DNA from: Bacteroidota bacterium | GTDB lineage: Bacteria > Bacteroidota > Bacteroidia > CAILMK01 | Direction of reading: 5' to 3' | Assembly (NCBI GenBank): GCA_013288555.1 | Contig: JABDBQ010000001.1 | Span: 94,010-134,561 of the forward strand | Length of the DNA: 40,552 bases | In this document: positions 13,975-22,021 of the stretch, one piece after another | Numbering within the stretch: the stretch's first letter is position 1 | Layout: each line of letters starts with the position of its first letter | The notes under the pieces: generated by a model | The model's database searches: none | Seen by the model: only the letters and a program-made list of their open reading frames with translations | Told to the model about the DNA's origin: nothing | Translations under genes and position numbers: made by a program

Positions 13975-16671
13975 TTACCCCAACTGCGCCAGACTCTCTT
14001 CCAACTGCTTGATCTTGGTTTCGGCGTCTGCTTTTTTCTGGAGTTCGGTGTCTATGATCTCCTGCTTGGCATTTTGTACGAAACGTTCATTGCTTAGCTT
14101 GGCAGATACGGAAGATAAAAAGCCTTTGGCATATTCCAGTTCTTTCTGCATTTTCTGGCGTTCTTCTTCAGGATCTGTTTCTACCGTGATCGGAACAAAG
14201 AACTCATCAGTCTTAATGGTGAATGATTTGGCGCCGTCAAGCCTTTCGTTCACAAAAGACACATAGTTAATGTTGGCAATCTTGGTGATGATCGGCTCCC
14301 ATTGGCGATAAAGCATCGGGTTATCCGACTTGATATATAATTCAAGGCCAACTTTTGGACTCAAACCCGCTTCACTTCTCAGGTAGCGTACCCAACTGAT
14401 CACCTCAATTACTTTTTCGGTATTCTTGATCAGCTCTTTATTGGCTTTTTTCAGTTCAGGCAATTGCGCCATCATACAGAAATCATCGTCTTTGCGTGTC
14501 CGCAAGGTCTGCCAGATCTCTTCAGTAATGAATGGCATGAAAGGATGCAGCAATTTGAGGAGCTCATCAAAAAAGTTGAGCGTGTGCTCGAAAGTCACCG
14601 AATCCATGCCCGATCCCGGTGCAGGTTTGATCATTTCGAGGTAATTGGAACAGAAATCGTCCCAGAAAACTTTATAAATAGCGTGGAGCGCTTCAGATAA
14701 GCGGAACTCCTCGAAATAGTCGTCTACTTCATTCTGCAGGCTATACAGTTTGTTTTCAAACCATTGTACCGGCTTTTCATTGAACCTGGATGATTTATGT
14801 TTGATCTCATCATTCAGTTCCCAGCCCTTTACCAGGCGCATGGCATTCCATATCTTGTTGGCGAAATTCCGGCCTTGCTCACAGAGTTTTTCATCAAAAA
14901 GCAGGTCATTACCGGCAGGGGATGATACAATAACGCCAAAACGAACGCCATCAGCCCCGAAAGTTTCGATCAGGTTCAAAAGGTCGGGTGAATTACCCAA
15001 TGACTTAGACATCTTGCGTCCCTGTTTGTCGCGTACCATCCCGGTGAAATATACCTCGTTGAATGGTTCTTTATCCCTGAACTCGTACCCGGCCATAATC
15101 ATCCTGGCTATCCAGAAAAAGATGATATCATGTCCTGAAACCAAAACAGAAGTCGGGTAATAATAATTGATCTCCACATTATCAGGCTCCAGGATTCCGT
15201 TGAATACAGCCATAGGCCATAACCAGGAGGAGAACCAGGTATCCAGTACGTCTTCTTCCTGTTTCAGAAGCTGATCTTCGGTATAGAACTCCCATTCCGG
15301 ATCAAAAGCATCCAGTTCTTTGGCAATTTTTACGGCTTCGTCTTTCGATTCGGCAACGATAAACTTGCCATCCGGCAGATAATAGGCCGGTATTCTTTGT
15401 CCCCACCAAAGCTGACGGGATATGCACCAGTCATGGATGTTTTCCATCCAGTGACGATATACGTTCTTAAATTTGGGCGGATACAATTCTACGTCATCTC
15501 CGTTTACGGCATCAATAGCAGGGCGTGCCAGTTCGGCCATTTTGCAGAACCATTGGTTGCTTAAGCGCGGCTCGATAACCGCATCGGTACGTTCAGAAAA
15601 ACCAACGTTGGTCTGGTATTCTTCAATCTTAACCAATGCCCCATTTTCCTCCAGGTCTTTCACGATGAGTTTGCGGGCAATAAAACGGTCTTTGCCAATA
15701 TACAATTGGGCTGTCTGGCTCATCTTGCCATCAGCATCCAATACATTTATACTTTCAAGGCCATGTGCTTTCCCGATCTCAAAGTCATTTTTATCGTGTG
15801 CCGGAGTTATTTTCAGTGCGCCTGTACCAAACTCCATATCTACATAATCGTCTGTGATAATCGGTATTTGCCGGTTGATCAAAGGCACAATAGCCATCTT
15901 GCCGTGAAGATGTTTGAATCGCTCATCATCAGGGTGTACGCAAATAGCAGTATCACCTAAGATGGTTTCAGGCCGGGTGGTGGCGATGGTAATGTATTCG
16001 CCATCTCCGGCATCATTAGGATCAAATAACCATCCGGTTGTAGAATCCGGTTTATCAATAACTTTATACCTGACGTAGTAAAGCTTCGCGTTTACTTCTT
16101 TGAAAATTACTTCCTCATCAGATACGGCAGTCTGAGCTTGCGGATCCCAGTTGACCATTCTTTCGCCACGGTATATTTTGCCCTCATTATATAGCTCAAC
16201 AAAAACCTTGATCACTGAAGCATAATAATCCGGGTCCATGGTAAAGGACGTGCGGTCCCAGTCGCATGAAGCCCCGATCTTTTTTAGCTGCTGGAGAATA
16301 ATCCCACCATGCTTTTCTTTCCATTCCCAGGCATGGGATAAAAATTCATCCCTGCTAATATCAGATTTATGGATTCCTTTTTCTTTGAGCAGGTTTACCA
16401 CCTTGGCTTCAGTGGCAATGGAGGCATGATCTGTTCCCGGAACCCAGCAGGCATTGTATCCCTGCATCCTTGCGCGACGGATAAGGATATCCTGGATGGT
16501 ATTATTCAGCGCATGACCCATGTGCAATACACCTGTGACGTTCGGCGGAGGCATAACAACAGTATATGGCTCTCTTTCATCCGGTTGCGAACGAAACAGG
16601 CCTTTATTCATCCAATCATTATACCATCGTTCCTCAATTGCCGGAGGTTCAAAGGTTTTGGGTATCTCCAT
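13975..16671 (-). CDS. valS: Valyl-tRNA synthetase
   Basis: 898 aa, typical bacterial length. A class I aminoacyl-tRNA synthetase that charges tRNA-Val and edits Thr-tRNA-Val. The HIGH-type motif is PPPNVTGVLHMGHALNN (HMGH at 50-53). The editing domain has TTRPETILGDTAICVHPDD. KMSKS is intact in GRKMSKSLGNSPDLL. An anticodon-binding helical domain follows. The last ~65 residues form the C-terminal coiled coil (VETDPEEERQKMQKELEYAK onward). No sign of damage. A TAATTTTG box lies about 20 bp upstream of the ATG; a dispersed repeat abuts the stop. Confidence 0.98.
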   Translation of the reverse strand: MEIPKTFEPPAIEERWYNDWMNKGLFRSQPDEREPYTVVMPPPNVTGVLHMGHALNNTIQDILIRRARMQGYNACWVPGTDHASIATEAKVVNLLKEKGIHKSDISRDEFLSHAWEWKEKHGGIILQQLKKIGASCDWDRTSFTMDPDYYASVIKVFVELYNEGKIYRGERMVNWDPQAQTAVSDEEVIFKEVNAKLYYVRYKVIDKPDSTTGWLFDPNDAGDGEYITIATTRPETILGDTAICVHPDDERFKHLHGKMAIVPLINRQIPIITDDYVDMEFGTGALKITPAHDKNDFEIGKAHGLESINVLDADGKMSQTAQLYIGKDRFIARKLIVKDLEENGALVKIEEYQTNVGFSERTDAVIEPRLSNQWFCKMAELARPAIDAVNGDDVELYPPKFKNVYRHWMENIHDWCISRQLWWGQRIPAYYLPDGKFIVAESKDEAVKIAKELDAFDPEWEFYTEDQLLKQEEDVLDTWFSSWLWPMAVFNGILEPDNVEINYYYPTSVLVSGHDIIFFWIARMIMAGYEFRDKEPFNEVYFTGMVRDKQGRKMSKSLGNSPDLLNLIETFGADGVRFGVIVSSPAGNDLLFDEKLCEQGRNFANKIWNAMRLVKGWELNDEIKHKSSRFNEKPVQWFENKLYSLQNEVDDYFEEFRLSEALHAIYKVFWDDFCSNYLEMIKPAPGSGMDSVTFEHTLNFFDELLKLLHPFMPFITEEIWQTLRTRKDDDFCMMAQLPELKKANKELIKNTEKVIEVISWVRYLRSEAGLSPKVGLELYIKSDNPMLYRQWEPIITKIANINYVSFVNERLDGAKSFTIKTDEFFVPITVETDPEEERQKMQKELEYAKGFLSSVSAKLSNERFVQNAKQEIIDTELQKKADAETKIKQLEESLAQLG

Positions 16672-16691
16672 CAGGGGTGTAATTTAGGGCG

Positions 16692-16699
16692 CAAAATTA
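16692..16699 (-). promoter_or_regulatory. -7 box TAATTTTG for valS
   Basis: Exact TAnnTTTG match on the minus strand, 20 bp upstream of the valS ATG. Confidence 0.45.
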
Positions 16700-16766
16700 G
16701 TGAAAAACTAATGATAATTTAGGATTAAGCGGGATTTTTGAAATTGTTAATTTGATGGTAAGGAAA

Positions 16767-17135
16767 TCAGGCTTTCCACGCACCGATGAGGATGCAGATC
16801 CAACCACCCAAAAAGCATAAACCGCCGATAGGGGTGATGGCGCCAAGAGTTCTTATTCCTGTTAAGGAAAGCGCATATAAACTCCCGGAAAATATGATGA
16901 TCCCCGCCACGAAAAGCCAGCCCGAAGCATTAAAATATTTTGAATCCGGATAAAATTTTAAGAGCAAAGCAACAGCGAGCAATGCCAAACTATGGTACAT
17001 CTGGTATTGTGCCCCGGTATGGTTGATCTCAAGCATTTCCGGACTCAGTTTATCTTTAAGGGCATGAGCACCAAAGGCACCAATAGCTACAGATAAAAAG
17101 CCAAAGGCACCTGCAAGAAATAGAAACAGTTTCAT
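16767..17135 (-). CDS. DUF423 small membrane protein
   Basis: 122 aa with about four membrane segments. The family signature is at the N-terminus (GAFGFLSVAIGAFGAHALKD), with the internal YQMYHSLALLAVALL and SGSLYALSLTG; the C-terminus carries GAITPIGGLCFLGGW. It belongs to the YgdD/TMEM256-like DUF423 family, inner-membrane proteins of unknown function. It is transcribed leftward about 95 bp upstream of valS and may share its transcript. The start chosen opens directly into the first membrane helix. Confidence 0.93.
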   Translation of the reverse strand: MKLFLFLAGAFGFLSVAIGAFGAHALKDKLSPEMLEINHTGAQYQMYHSLALLAVALLLKFYPDSKYFNASGWLFVAGIIIFSGSLYALSLTGIRTLGAITPIGGLCFLGGWICILIGAWKA

Positions 17136-17449
17136 AATTTAATTTTTAGCCTCATACTCTGCGCCCTTTGCGGTATATCCTTTGCGGCCTTTGCGTGAGA
17201 TTTGTTCAGGCAAAGTTAGAAATAATGGTGAGGATGTTTGAAAGAAAAAAACATTAATCCAAAGACAAAACAAACCGCAAAGTTCGCAAAGAAAAAACAA
17301 AGGTTTCGCAAAGAAATGGACTGGAATGTAGAGAGAAGATGTATATGGTTCTCACTTTGTGTTCTCTGCGATACCTTGGCATTCTCTGCGGTTATTTTTT
17401 CTTCTAGAAAAGTTTTTACGCAAAGAACACAAAGAAAGAATCCATTAAT
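17136..17449. repeat. CGCAAAG / CTTTGCG word arrays in alternating orientation
   Basis: The 314-bp gap between the DUF423 and maf genes holds four arrays: CTTTGCGG words (about 17165-17199), CGCAAAG words (17275-17318), CTCTGCG words (17353-17393), and ACGCAAAGAACACAAAG (17418-17434). Adjacent arrays are opposite in sense and could pair. No real gene is seen; an 83-codon frame here is made of repeat. Confidence 0.75.
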
Positions 17450-18037
17450 TTACGATCTGTTATTCTCCAATGCTTTAAGGGCTTCATAAACTTTATGAAC
17501 CGGCAAACCCATCACATTGAAATAAGAACCTTCTATCTTTTCGATGGTAGTAAGACCGATCCAATCCTGGGCGCCATAGGCGCCGGCTTTATCCAGAACG
17601 TTGTAGTTCTCTATATAATATTCTATCTCCTCGGCATCCAGGGTTTTAAAATAGACATTCGAAGTGTCGGAAAATTTAACCGTATGCTGTCCATATTTCA
17701 GGCAAACCCCAGTAATAACCTTGTGCATTTTGCCGGAGAGGGAACTCAGCATTTCAAATGCCTGGTCTATATCCCTAGGTTTTCCAAGGATTTTTCCATC
17801 CAGGAAAACCAGTGTATCAGCCGTGATAAGCAGGTCTTTTTCTTTTAAGCCTTTCGCATGAAGGGCTTTTTGTTCAGCCAGGTATTCAGGGATGTTTTCC
17901 AGGTTTTCATAGTCTTTTGGGATCTGTTCGTCATAGTCAATATCCAAAACCCTGAAATCAAATCCTGCAGATTTGAGAAGTTCTTTTCTACGTGGCGATT
18001 GGGAACCTAAAACGATATGATAGGGGATAGATAGCAT
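17450..18037 (-). CDS. maf: Maf-family nucleotide pyrophosphatase
   Basis: 195 aa, usual size. Maf proteins hydrolyse non-canonical or selected nucleoside triphosphates to monophosphates, in the cytoplasm. The phosphate-binding N-terminus is LGSQSPRRKELLKSAGFDF. LITADTLVFLDGKILGKPRD carries the metal-binding Asp, GKMHKVITGVCLK is the conserved core, and DKAGAYGAQDWIGLTTIEKIEGSYFNVMGLPV gives the specific C-terminal signature of the YhdE-like (dTTP/UTP) branch. It stands alone, divergent from the retropepsin-like gene, with about 100 bp between. Confidence 0.95.
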   Translation of the reverse strand: MLSIPYHIVLGSQSPRRKELLKSAGFDFRVLDIDYDEQIPKDYENLENIPEYLAEQKALHAKGLKEKDLLITADTLVFLDGKILGKPRDIDQAFEMLSSLSGKMHKVITGVCLKYGQHTVKFSDTSNVYFKTLDAEEIEYYIENYNVLDKAGAYGAQDWIGLTTIEKIEGSYFNVMGLPVHKVYEALKALENNRS

Positions 18038-18104
18038 GGGGAAATAATGTGCAAGTTATGACGATTTTATCACAGAACTCACCAATCAAAGCTTAAGATT
18101 TTTG

Positions 18105-18112
18105 TAACTTTG
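18105..18112 (+). promoter_or_regulatory. -7 box TAACTTTG for the aspartic protease gene
   Basis: Exact TAnnTTTG match, 24 bp upstream of the ATG at 18137. Confidence 0.45.
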
Positions 18113-18136
18113 TAAACAATATAAACTAATTAAAAC

Positions 18137-18565
18137 ATGGGATTGATATATGCCGATATTGAATTAATTAATAGCGAAGACATTGCCCTGGCACGCAGAA
18201 ATTATATCGGCGAAGAGGAGATCAAGCGAATGCACATCAGCGCATTAGTTGATACTGGCTCTTATATGCTTGCTATTAATGAGAATATTCAACAACAATT
18301 GCAATTGCCTGTTATTGAAAAAAGAACAGCTCAACTAGCTAATGGGCATGTTGTGGAATGCGATGTGGTTGGCCCCATTGACTTAAAATTTAAAAACCGG
18401 TCAACATCATGCAGGGCAATGGTGCTTCCAGGTGATTCTGAACCATTATTGGGAGCCATCCTAATGGAGGATATGGATGTACTTATTCATCCACTCAGGC
18501 AGGAACTGATTGTTAACCCTGAACATCCTTATTTTGCACAAATGAAAATGAAGGTTGCCATTTGA
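18137..18565 (+). CDS. Retropepsin-like (clan AA) aspartic protease
   Basis: 142 aa. The active-site motif is ALVDTGSYMLAI, with the catalytic Asp39 in DTG. The second half carries EPLLGAILMEDMDVLIHP, the hydrophobic-hydrophobic-Gly pattern that follows in retropepsin-like folds. There is one DTG, so the protein would work as a homodimer. No signal peptide, so it is cytoplasmic. Small free-standing members are found in many bacteria, often near toxin-antitoxin or mobile genes; substrates are unknown. The next gene, an erythromycin-esterase homologue, follows after 93 bp. Confidence 0.88.
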   Translation: MGLIYADIELINSEDIALARRNYIGEEEIKRMHISALVDTGSYMLAINENIQQQLQLPVIEKRTAQLANGHVVECDVVGPIDLKFKNRSTSCRAMVLPGDSEPLLGAILMEDMDVLIHPLRQELIVNPEHPYFAQMKMKVAI

Positions 18566-18658
18566 GTCTAAATAGACTAAATTCAGACAGCCAATTCAAA
18601 AATATTCCGTCACAATATTTATTAAAATCCATCGTTCAGAATTCCTAAAATCCTTGTC

Positions 18659-20431
18659 TTGAAAAGTATTGCTATTATTTTATTATTGTTGGGGATATTT
18701 CATTCTTATAGCCATGCACAATCGGTTTCGCAGCTAAACCTTGATTTTAGTCAAAGAGGTATTAATACAAAATTGCCGCAAAACTGGTTGATTGATGGCG
18801 CTCCGTATGATTTTGTATTAGATTCTGTTGGAGACAATCAAACATTCTCAAAATCGGTATCGATTCAAGCTAAACCAGGAGCAGGTCTATCTACTATTGG
18901 GGATATATCAAGCTATGTTATCGCTTATCCTTTACGGGGACATAAAATAACCTTTTCAGGAATTATTAGGACAGATAGTGTAACCAACGGATATGCAACA
19001 CTTTATATTTATGACTATGCTTCTGATTCATCGGTTGGGAAGCAGATAAATTATGATGGTAGGGCAAGTGGTACACAAAACTTCACAAAAGTTTCTGTTA
19101 CAATGGATGTTGATCAAAACTCTGATTATATTATCATCGGAGGAATGCTACGTGGAAATGGGAAAGCATGGTTTGGTGGATTTACATTGGAATGTGATGG
19201 AAAGCCCCTAAATGAAACAGAAACTTATGTTATTGATCCTAAGATTATTGATTGGATGAACCAAAAAGAAATCCCATTGGCTGACCGTATTTCTGATACC
19301 ATGTATAAATCTTTAAATCTTGATTATTTTAATCCTTACAGGTATATAGCGCTAGGAGAAAACACACATGGCTCAAGTGAAGAATTTATCGCCAAAGGGG
19401 AAATGGTTAAATCTCTGATTCTCCACAATAGGGTTCAGGTTATTGCTTTTGAAAAAGGCGTGGCCGAAGGCGATCTTATTGATAAAAGTTTGCAAAATAA
19501 TGGATTAGGGTTAAAGGAAGTATGGGGAAAGTATTCTTCGTCCCCATGGGATAATTCTGAAATCCTTAACTTTTTGAAATGGGTTGCAGATTATAATTCA
19601 AAAGCATCAGCCAATGAAAAGGTCCATTTTGTAGGAATTGATATTCAAAAAGATGAATTAGCCACAACCAGGCTAGTAAATTACGCAACAGCAACATCCA
19701 ATAAAATACTCCTAAGTAAGCTTTTGCGTTTAAGAAAGTTGCAAAAAGAATCTCACGATTATATGTTTTCTCAAGGTTTCAGATACTTGAAAAAATCTAT
19801 GGCAAAAGAGTATATCCAGGCGTCAAAAGAAGTACTGGATAAAACTATTGGAATTACGGATAGCAATTGGGTTTCCGAATATGGAACAATGCTCAATCAA
19901 AGTGCCATTTATTGGTCTTTTTCTGATTACATGAGTTCTTGGCAGTACAGGGATATGTGCATGGCTACGAATTTAGCAGAAACAAGCAGAAAATTCAATT
20001 CAGGAAAGGCAGTCATATGGGCACATAACGGACACATTGCGAACAAGAAAAATGCGATGGGAAGCTTTCTTAGGGCGAGATTTGGAGATTCAATGGCGAT
20101 TGTTGGTGTTACAACCGATGAGGGAAGTTTTAATACAATTATGCGCTATACATATGAAAATAAAATAAAGGAACAAGCTGTTCGATTTACGCCTACCAAT
20201 ATTCAATCCTACGAGTATATTTTATCCAAATCGAAGAAGCAAAATTTTATTTTGCCTTTAAAAGAAATTAATATAAATGACAGTACGAAATGGCTGAATC
20301 AGGTCAGATTATTTCGGGAAACAACTACTGTCACAGATGCACAGTTTCAGCCTTATAATTTAGGAAAAGCTTTTGATTATGTTGTCTTTATAAAAAGGAC
20401 AAGTCCTTCGAACGATTTTGAAATTCATTAA
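18659..20431 (+). CDS. Secreted erythromycin-esterase family protein
   Basis: 590 aa starting at a TTG; no ATG suits, and the signal peptide (KSIAIILLLLGIFHSYSHAQ) begins immediately. Residues ~25-185 form a beta-rich domain resembling a galactose-binding module. The C-terminal ~400 residues are an erythromycin-esterase (Ere) domain: ALGENTHGSSEEF holds His238 and Glu241/242, VHFVGIDIQ follows, and VIWAHNGHIANKK supplies the second conserved His pair. Ere enzymes hydrolyse macrolide lactones, but the family is broad and most Bacteroidota members have unknown substrates, so resistance must not be assumed. It ends 12 bp from the convergent pabB. Confidence 0.9.
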   Translation: MKSIAIILLLLGIFHSYSHAQSVSQLNLDFSQRGINTKLPQNWLIDGAPYDFVLDSVGDNQTFSKSVSIQAKPGAGLSTIGDISSYVIAYPLRGHKITFSGIIRTDSVTNGYATLYIYDYASDSSVGKQINYDGRASGTQNFTKVSVTMDVDQNSDYIIIGGMLRGNGKAWFGGFTLECDGKPLNETETYVIDPKIIDWMNQKEIPLADRISDTMYKSLNLDYFNPYRYIALGENTHGSSEEFIAKGEMVKSLILHNRVQVIAFEKGVAEGDLIDKSLQNNGLGLKEVWGKYSSSPWDNSEILNFLKWVADYNSKASANEKVHFVGIDIQKDELATTRLVNYATATSNKILLSKLLRLRKLQKESHDYMFSQGFRYLKKSMAKEYIQASKEVLDKTIGITDSNWVSEYGTMLNQSAIYWSFSDYMSSWQYRDMCMATNLAETSRKFNSGKAVIWAHNGHIANKKNAMGSFLRARFGDSMAIVGVTTDEGSFNTIMRYTYENKIKEQAVRFTPTNIQSYEYILSKSKKQNFILPLKEININDSTKWLNQVRLFRETTTVTDAQFQPYNLGKAFDYVVFIKRTSPSNDFEIH

Positions 20432-20443
20432 TTCAATCGTATC

Positions 20444-21745
20444 CTATTGTTCAAGCGCTTTAAGAACTGTCTTTATCTTCACCAAACATTCTTCGTATTC
20501 TTTTTCCGGAACAGAATCAAAGGTTATAGCAGAACCAACGTGCAATGAAAGATATCGTTTGGATGCATTGTAAAGTAATGTTCGGATAACCACATTAAAA
20601 TCGAAGTCACCATTTGGAGCAAAATACCCCAATGCACCTGAATAGACGCCTCTTTTGGTGTTTTCATATTGCTCAATGATCTGCATAGCCATTATCTTCG
20701 GCGCACCCGTCATGCTACCCATAGGAAATGAGGCTTTGATGGCATCCAGCCCGTTTTTTTCTGGTAGCAATTCTCCGGTAACAGTAGAAATCATCTGGAA
20801 AACGCCCGAAAAATCATAGATTCCGAAAAGTTCTTCAACATTTACCGTTCCTGCTTTGCAAACCCTTGATAAATCATTCCTGACCAGGTCCACGATCATC
20901 ACATTTTCTGCTCTTTCTTTTTCATCATTCAGCAGGATATCTTTCAGTTTTTCATCTTCAACCGCGTCATTTCCACGGCGAATGGTTCCTTTTATGGGTT
21001 GTGAAACCAGTTTGTTGCCCATCTTTTTCAGATACCGCTCCATAGATGCCCCAATGATGTATTTGTCCTCAATCCGGACGAAAGAACTAAAAGGCTGAGG
21101 CGAAATTTTACCGAGACTTTGATAGACATCAAAAGGATTTATGGTTAGATTTTCAGCAAAGAATTCCTGGCAAAAAGACACCTCATACACATCTCCTTCA
21201 ATAATATGTTGACGAAGTTTTTCAACGATTTCGAGATAGGAATTTTTGCTTACTCTTTCCTTGAAACTGATTTTGTTGCTGATTATGGGATTCTCAGAAT
21301 AGAATACAGGTGCATCCGAAAAGACATCTTTTAATTTCACCGAATTCCCATAAATACGCAACTCATTACCTTTCAATGTGGCAACAGTTTCGGGCACAAA
21401 AAAGAAAAGATCATCAAAACCTGTCTCATCAGGGTTTTCTGATTTTAATTTTTCGATTTCATTTTTCAAATCGTATCCGAAATAACCAAACATCCATTCA
21501 CCCTTATTTTCATTCTGGAATTCCTGGAATTTTTGAATTGCATTTCCTGCATCGCATTTCAAAATTTTCTGAACACCGAAACAGCATACAAAATCATAAT
21601 CGTGATAATAAGGATGCTTGTTGAGGTCTTTTGAATTATAATAATCGCACGAATCTAAAAGGCAAAATACGGGTTCATCCTTAAGTAGAAGGAACAATCT
21701 TTCCTTAAAAATTCTAATATCTTGTATGGTGAACGATTCAATCAT
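20444..21745 (-). CDS. pabB: Aminodeoxychorismate synthase component I
   Basis: 433 aa. It converts chorismate to 4-amino-4-deoxychorismate for folate synthesis. The chorismate-binding domain covers about 165-430. SQPIKGTIRRG carries Lys252, which favours PabB over TrpE (which has Ala there). MIVDLVRNDLSRVC and SFPMGSMTGAPKIMAMQII are the Mg and chorismate-binding segments, and VGSAITFDSVPEKEYEE the C-terminal signature. No pabA or pabC neighbour is seen; the amidotransferase partner must be elsewhere. Divergent from sucA across a repeat-filled spacer. Confidence 0.93.
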   Translation of the reverse strand: MIESFTIQDIRIFKERLFLLLKDEPVFCLLDSCDYYNSKDLNKHPYYHDYDFVCCFGVQKILKCDAGNAIQKFQEFQNENKGEWMFGYFGYDLKNEIEKLKSENPDETGFDDLFFFVPETVATLKGNELRIYGNSVKLKDVFSDAPVFYSENPIISNKISFKERVSKNSYLEIVEKLRQHIIEGDVYEVSFCQEFFAENLTINPFDVYQSLGKISPQPFSSFVRIEDKYIIGASMERYLKKMGNKLVSQPIKGTIRRGNDAVEDEKLKDILLNDEKERAENVMIVDLVRNDLSRVCKAGTVNVEELFGIYDFSGVFQMISTVTGELLPEKNGLDAIKASFPMGSMTGAPKIMAMQIIEQYENTKRGVYSGALGYFAPNGDFDFNVVIRTLLYNASKRYLSLHVGSAITFDSVPEKEYEECLVKIKTVLKALEQ

Positions 21746-21786
21746 TTTAGGTCAGACTATAATGTAAGCAGTTTTTGATTCCGACC

Positions 21787-21843
21787 AAATCCCCCTGCCC
21801 TCCCGAAGAAGTAAGGACAGGCTCTTACGAGGGGGAATTCCTT
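21787..21843. repeat. AATCCCCC...GGGGGAATT dispersed repeat with internal 21-nt element
   Basis: Second copy of the element found inside the surface-protein gene at 310-362. Complementary ends flank a 21-nt hairpin element, copy 3 (21801-21821), which has two changed bases in one stem arm. Confidence 0.75.
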
Positions 21844-21878
21844 CTTTCAACATTTGCATTTAATTTTCAAATTGTCTC

Positions 21879-21960
21879 ATTCCCAAATTGTCTAATAAAC
21901 CAATCAGCACATTATCGCAACTTGTCCCGACCTCTTCGGGATCATCGCAATAGCACATCG
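21879..21960. repeat. Word array interrupted by the 21-nt hairpin element, copy 4
   Basis: ATTCCCAAATTGTCTAA (21879-21895) matches 11375-11391 in reverse. Then come CACATTATCGCA and TCATCGCAATAGCACATCGC words; they are split by CTTG-TCCCGACCTCTTCGGGA at 21921-21941, as though the element had landed in a pre-existing array. Confidence 0.65.
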
Positions 21961-21985
21961 CATCCCTTTTTGAGGCAAATATGCT

Positions 21986-21993
21986 TATATTTG
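21986..21993 (+). promoter_or_regulatory. -7 box TATATTTG for sucA
   Basis: Exact TAnnTTTG match 28 bp upstream of the sucA ATG. A TTTG at 21969-21972 is closer than the usual -33 spacing. Confidence 0.45.
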
Positions 21994-22021
21994 CGGTTTA
22001 TTTGATCGAAATAAATAAATT

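Noticed and set aside
17238-17489. 83-codon plus-strand frame in the DUF423-maf gap
   Set aside because: Lies in CGCAAAG word arrays and overlaps the end of maf; no recognisable protein.
18659-20431. Calling the erythromycin-esterase homologue a macrolide resistance gene
   Set aside because: The family is broad and mostly uncharacterised in Bacteroidota; motif presence does not show substrate.
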